In this document: positions 58,591-64,000 of the stretch, piece after piece
Layout: the number at the start of each line of letters is the position of its first letter
Position numbering within the stretch: the stretch's first letter is position 1
Source of the DNA: Eledone cirrhosa
Taxonomy: Eukaryota > Mollusca > Cephalopoda > Octopoda > Eledonidae
Assembly: GCA_964016885.1 (NCBI GenBank)
Contig: OZ024740.1
Span: forward strand, 301,011,786-301,075,785
Direction of reading: 5' to 3'
DNA: 64,000 bases
Program-made: the position numbers and the translations under genes
The notes under the pieces: generated by a model
Told to the model about the DNA's origin: nothing
Seen by the model: only the letters and a program-made list of their open reading frames with translations
The model's database searches: none

Positions 58591-59613
58591 CGTGTATAAT
58601 TTGCTTTATAAGTGTTATTTGTTTTTACTTGTTTGCTTTTGATAAGCTTGTGTAATAAAATAAATATATACTCTGTTTATTTAATTATATGAACTGATAA
58701 ATTTTAAAAAAATGTGTTTTTTCTTGAAAAATATGTAAATTTCGAAATATAAAACTCCTGACCACAAACCCAAACTTCTGATTAAATAATAGTGTTTTTT
58801 TTAATAATAATGGGATATAACAAACCAAGAAATGACACTTAGAACCGGGGAACAAAAAATTTGTTACACGGTGTAATTTCAATGGAATACATTTTAAACA
58901 GTATTTCTTACTTCTTGTTTTTTTTCCTTTCTGACGTTTCTTTTTTTTTATTTTTCCTTCCTTTATTTAAGTCTCACGAGACTCTTGCTGATATAAATAG
59001 TACAATACCTACCACTAGCCGTTATAAGCAATCCCAAGTGCAGCGGTTATGGATTTAATTGCTGAAAGATATTGTTTTGTCTAGCCTTTTACTCCTGGGA
59101 CCGCGTTTTGGCTTGTTAGACGCTGTATTCCGGAAGGACATGCAATACCATTTGTAGCGGTCGAAACTGCCTTAGTTTATATTAATGGATGAAAACCTTG
59201 GAGTTCGGTGCCTTTCGTTTGTTATTTTTTGCCATCAAAATTTATTGATTTTTATTTCCGAACATTTTTTTTTGTCGTTCTGCCTTGTTTTTGTTCGTCT
59301 TTTTTTCCGTTATCTTCTCTTTGTCAATTATTCTACTTTCATTATATGTACATAGATATTTACTAATTACTGTGTTGATTATCCGTAGGTGTTATGCTAC
59401 GACGCCTCGTTGATAAACAGGTGCAAGCAGGTAAGAGTGGTAAGCATAATGTATATGTATCCAGCATATGGAGAGTCTCGATGCATGAAATAAATATTAC
59501 TAAAGTAGCTACAAAACAAATCCACATTGCTGTCACTGGAATACATAACATGCAATAAATTTGATTGTTTAACAGCTGTCTGAACACACTAATTCCATGT
59601 ACATATGTATACA

Positions 59614-59620
<7 letters not shown>
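58591..59620. other. AT-rich DNA without a recognised feature
   Basis: T-rich stretches and short frames only. Confidence 0.35.
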
Positions 59621-59645
<25 letters not shown>

Positions 59646-59677
59646 GTTAAAAGAATATAGGTGTAACACACAAGTTA

Positions 59678-60252
<575 letters not shown>

Positions 60253-60257
<5 letters not shown>

Positions 60258-61555
60258 GAAAAAGCCCGAGACATGAAATCTGCATAATTCCATTTCGACA
60301 GCTGATGGCCAGGTGCGGGACCAGGAATAAAACAGGCATATGCTGGACATTCGAACAAGAGAGAAAAAAGATCGCATGCCATTTCCAGATTGCTGATAAA
60401 ATACAAGCAGAAACATACTACAGATTGGTTACCATAAAAATATTATTATCCAATATGCGTAAACCATTGTGTAACTAAACGTGAAGTAACGAGGGTATAT
60501 TGAAAGATAAAGGAACACTTCTCACTCACTGGAAACCAATCATGTGGATATAATTTTACCAGCCTTGTATTATGCTTATGTAAAACGTTTTGAAATGTTA
60601 TAGATTTTTTAAGGAGCTATGTTTAAATTCATAACGTGATATTTTGTCATCCTATGCATATTAATATCTGTACATTTATGTGTGGGTGGGGCGCGTCTCA
60701 GTATGATTGGATGTGAATCTGTGTCTCTTCAAAGCTATATGTGTATGAGGGCTTTTATAAATGCGTACACGGTTATGTATAATATACATCACTTATATTT
60801 TATCTGCATATCTTAATCCATTCTCATCTAATTTTTAAATCATTATTTTCGATATGTAATTTATATAATAATTTGAAGATATGTCGGGGTGTGATATGGG
60901 TTTGCCTGTAGGAGAATGAAATATTTTCTATAATGTTATATACCTTTCATATAAATTTGTCACAATATTAATCGGATGGGCATGGTTGTAAAAGCCATTA
61001 CGTTTTTTTTTCCTAAATCAATCAACCATTACATTTCATTCCCAATTCATTGTTACTCATCGTTCACACTCACATTTAGATTATCACCGTTTTACCGTTT
61101 CATTTTGTATCTCCCTATCAAAATATTAGATTAAGCCGACATTTCACCAATTATATGATCATATATTAACTATATTCTTGTATATATGAGCTTTGTTGAT
61201 AATTGTGCATATATCCTTATATTATATATACCCACTTCTTATTTTATTGATTATTATGTCCCCTAAATATAAAGACAAAATATTATAAAACTAAACCTAA
61301 GTGTTCTCTACATCATTTTCACCGTTCTTTCAGGATCCTCATGAAAATTGCTAGCGCGAAACTCGAATTAACACCTAGTAAAATATTTGATGCAAATGCA
61401 ATAATTAATATATCACGTATTGAACATTTTTTATCTCGTCTCAAAGATTATTCGTGCAATAACAATGTGGGAAGTGGGGGTTTAATGGCCAACATTTATA
61501 CAAATTGCTCTCAATGAGATTCAAAAACAATAGCGACGACCATGTTTCTCTGAAC
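60253..61555. other. AT-rich DNA without a recognised gene
   Basis: A worn PLE-end-like word, CTCATGAAAATTGCTAGCGC followed by GAAACTCG, lies at 61,338-61,365. Otherwise nothing is recognised. Confidence 0.35.
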
Positions 61556-61657
<102 letters not shown>

Positions 61658-61681
61658 AGATAGAGTGAGAGAGAAGTGGAT

Positions 61682-61810
61682 GTGAGGATAATCTAATCCT
61701 TTGCTGGTGATTTATTTGTTGACCTTGAATGTTGGGTTCGGTGGGATTCGAATTCCCAACGAAGAGAGCTGGAGTGAATAACGTAAAATGTTCTATCCAA
61801 TCCCTGCAAA
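61682..61810 (-). mobile_element. tRNA-derived SINE fragment
   Basis: On the minus strand: GGATAGAACATTTTACGTTA, then GTTGGGAATTCGAATCCCAC (B-box, GTTCGAATCCC-like, at 61,760-61,741) and CGAACCCAACATTCAAGG. The order matches the SINE class. The tail past this point is not recognised. Confidence 0.6.
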
Positions 61811-63603
61811 TTCAACTCGTACCTATAAACCTTCTCCTCTCGTGTCTCGAATAATCGTCCCTACCCCGCTTGTTCATTTTTCAGTTTTTTTCCACTACCC
61901 CACTCTTACACCCCTGGGTTATTAAATTTTGCGAATCTACCTCCGTCGAAATTTAATTTTAAGTGGTAGCATTCCTACAACAATTAATTTTCTGTATAAA
62001 TAAAAAAAAAAAAATTCATATGACCAAAAAATATATTTCTGGAAATCCCATACGTTATAAAACAAATAGGATGAGTCTCAATATGTAAACGAATTGTGTT
62101 GTTTTTTAAATATGATAAAATGAAAATAGAAAAGTTCCCGATTTCCCAACCACCCTATTTAATTTAACAACCCCGCTTACCCAAACACACACACTATTAT
62201 GTGTGACCCTAGATTAGTATTAGTGCTATGAGTGACATTCAAATAACGAACTCAAGAGTTAAAATCATCGAAAATATATATCAATATATAAATACAATTC
62301 TGATTGGAAATCTGCTGTCATTTTTAATTTCAAAATCTTACGAAAATTACATTGGACCTGATTAAATTAAAATATATATAGTAATGAAATACAGCTCTAA
62401 CATTTTGAACAAATCATATAGAGAGTTAGTTGAAACGAATGACATACATTTGATGAGATTTTATTTCAGTCTGCTTCAATTCCAACCTAATTAATTTGAA
62501 ATATATATGTATTTGAGTGCGTGTGTATGTTGCGTGTGTGTATGTGTGTGTGCGTGTGTATGTGTGTGTGTGTTTATGTACAGACGATGAAACAGTGGAA
62601 AAATGAAGAACATTTTCAAACAGAATGTGAGTGGTTGATGGAACACGAATATAGACTTATAAATAAATATGAAATAAATGTAACGTTGACATTTAGAGAA
62701 GAAATGTAATTGGGAAATAGATCAAAAGTGATTTTATTTTCTAGAAATAATTTTTCGAATGGACTATAATTGGAAATAGAAAAATACTATGCATATATGA
62801 AGGGTGAAGTGCAACATGCATCATAAAAGCCCTGCTCCATAAATAAGATACTATTATCAGCTTGGATACATGTTAAATATAAGGATATGTCTGATAGACA
62901 CATGTCTCAGACGAAACGTGTCAACATTAGTAGGAAATAGCTTTCAAATTCAGTTAAATTCGTAGGTTTATCGTATATAAAATACGTGTAGGATTCCATC
63001 TTAAATCTGTCTACTCATCCAAGACTATCATGTCATTAATGTATTATAAAAAGAATGTTCTGTAAGTAAATTAAGCCTGAAGTATTCTAATGTAGTTATC
63101 TTACAAAAATGTGTTCAGGATTAAGGTTGGTCATAAAAAAAATGAAAAAAAAAAAATTAAAACAAAGAAGATTCAATTATCATTTCAATACAAAAATGTA
63201 TCATCCAGAGAGGTGGCAGCATCTCACATACATATATGTCCGAAAATTACAGGTTTATAGTGGCACCAGGTAACAGACACGTCAGCTGGAATCTTTAGCT
63301 GGCCCGTTTTCTACGATTGGGTTCCGTTCCAATCGGATACCACTACATAGAATGTAACGAATATCATTAAGGTAGTAGCAACAATACGGCAAGGAAAGGG
63401 TAGCGTGCCGGGAGACGTATTTAGAGGGAAGGGACATTCGGAGAGATGGTAAATATTATATCAAAGATAGTTTACACGACGTGTTAATTTGACAAGTTCA
63501 TGATTTATAACAAACTCAATATTTAGCCATAATTAAATGAATATTAAAACTCCGTTTCGGTATTGAGTAGACTTTTCTCTCAGCCGACACCCACATACGA
63601 ACA

Positions 63604-63605
<2 letters not shown>
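61811..63605. other. AT-rich DNA without a recognised gene
   Basis: Includes a GT-rich patch at 62,517-62,575. No motif is found in the short frames. Confidence 0.35.

Positions 63606-63607
<2 letters not shown>

Positions 63608-63634
<27 letters not shown>
63608..63634. repeat. (TA)n microsatellite
   Basis: Short TA run. Confidence 0.9.
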
Positions 63635-63635
<1 letters not shown>

Positions 63636-63880
63636 GAAAGTGAGGATTTTTTACAAAATGAAAAATAACCGGTTTCAGCATTTCTTCTGCTTTTCAAAAG
63701 TAGAGTTGCGATGGAGGGTCTGTGGGTTTTCTCACATCTAGTTGGTCTTTGCATGTTACTTGTTTTATATGGAAAAAAGTGGCTCGAAACGCCAGGTTTT
63801 TAGAGAAGTAATTTGATCGGTTGGTCAATAAGTATAATAAATTTCGTGCCAGTTTGCGTTACAAAGTTCTTCAAACAAGA
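63636..63880 (+). repeat. Diverged copy of the 'GGTAAACGGAA' fold-back family
   Basis: AACCGGTTTCAGCATTTCTT, GCTTTTCAAAAGTAGAG and GGAGGGTCTGTG parallel the arm at 59,800-59,870, and AATTTCGTGCCAGTTTGCGT parallels 49,890-49,915. A run of 15 G (63,882-63,896) follows. Confidence 0.6.
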
Positions 63881-64000
63881 CGGGGGGGGGGGGGGGGCCT
63901 CAGGTTGTTGTTTTTCATATATGAGTGTTTGAATTTCTTTTTACTTAAAAAAGGGGCTCACAAAGGCTTTTTTTATGTAATTTGATTGGTTATAAATGAA

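Overview
This window looks like intergenic or intronic DNA from a cephalopod mollusc, most likely an octopus-type genome. The DNA is AT-rich and crowded with (TA)n, (CA/GT)n and (GA)n microsatellites. It carries several copies of a tRNA-derived SINE whose B-box and tail resemble cephalopod SINEs as I remember them, and many decayed retroelements. I recognise no intact host protein gene, rRNA or tRNA gene. Species cannot be decided from sequence alone. Nearly every long open frame is either a microsatellite translation or part of a mobile element.

Layout. 1-2.6 kb: AT-rich DNA with one unrecognised, faintly piggyBac-like reading. 3.1-4.4 kb: two inverted-repeat elements and three sets of hammerhead-ribozyme-like folds. 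5.2-7.3 kb: a 5'-truncated Penelope-like element (PLE-A). 8.3-10.3 kb: a second PLE lineage (PLE-B), a flanking direct repeat and a 140-bp tandem duplication. 11.4-12.9 kb: a reverse-strand PLE reverse transcriptase piece (PLE-C), a complete hammerhead candidate and a SINE with a 17-bp target duplication. 13-26.8 kb: mostly AT-rich DNA with simple repeats, a small LINE tail and a worn SINE. 26.8-29.4 kb: interlocked inverted repeats and a worn PLE (PLE-D). 29.9-34.4 kb: a SINE, a reverse-strand LINE and a broken Helitron, nested. 35.1-39.6 kb: a GIY-YIG frame (PLE-E) followed by the longest PLE copy (PLE-F), which is very C-rich. 40.4-44.3 kb: a 368-bp direct repeat, then a 2.8-kb segment bounded by about 300-bp inverted repeats and holding another GIY-YIG frame (PLE-G). 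45.6-49.0 kb: LINE fragments, one with zinc-finger-like pieces, and a SINE. 49.6-52 kb: copies of two fold-back families. 53.9-54.8 kb: a LINE with a 5' inversion and a clean target duplication. 57.5-58.6 kb: a broken copy of a multi-copy animal gene family. 59.7-60.1 kb: a perfect 406-bp palindrome. 60-64 kb: AT-rich DNA and simple repeats.

How the parts relate. Seven PLE pieces from at least three lineages lie between 5 and 44 kb. Motifs of the form CTGANGA, stem, GAAA recur next to or between them. In the best cases (12,189-12,245; 3,184-3,238; 3,824-3,878; 4,259-4,330) stems I, II and III of a hammerhead ribozyme can be drawn. Hammerhead ribozymes are known in PLE terminal repeats, so this is the most coherent signal in the window. 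Everything here was read by eye; no alignment or folding program was run.
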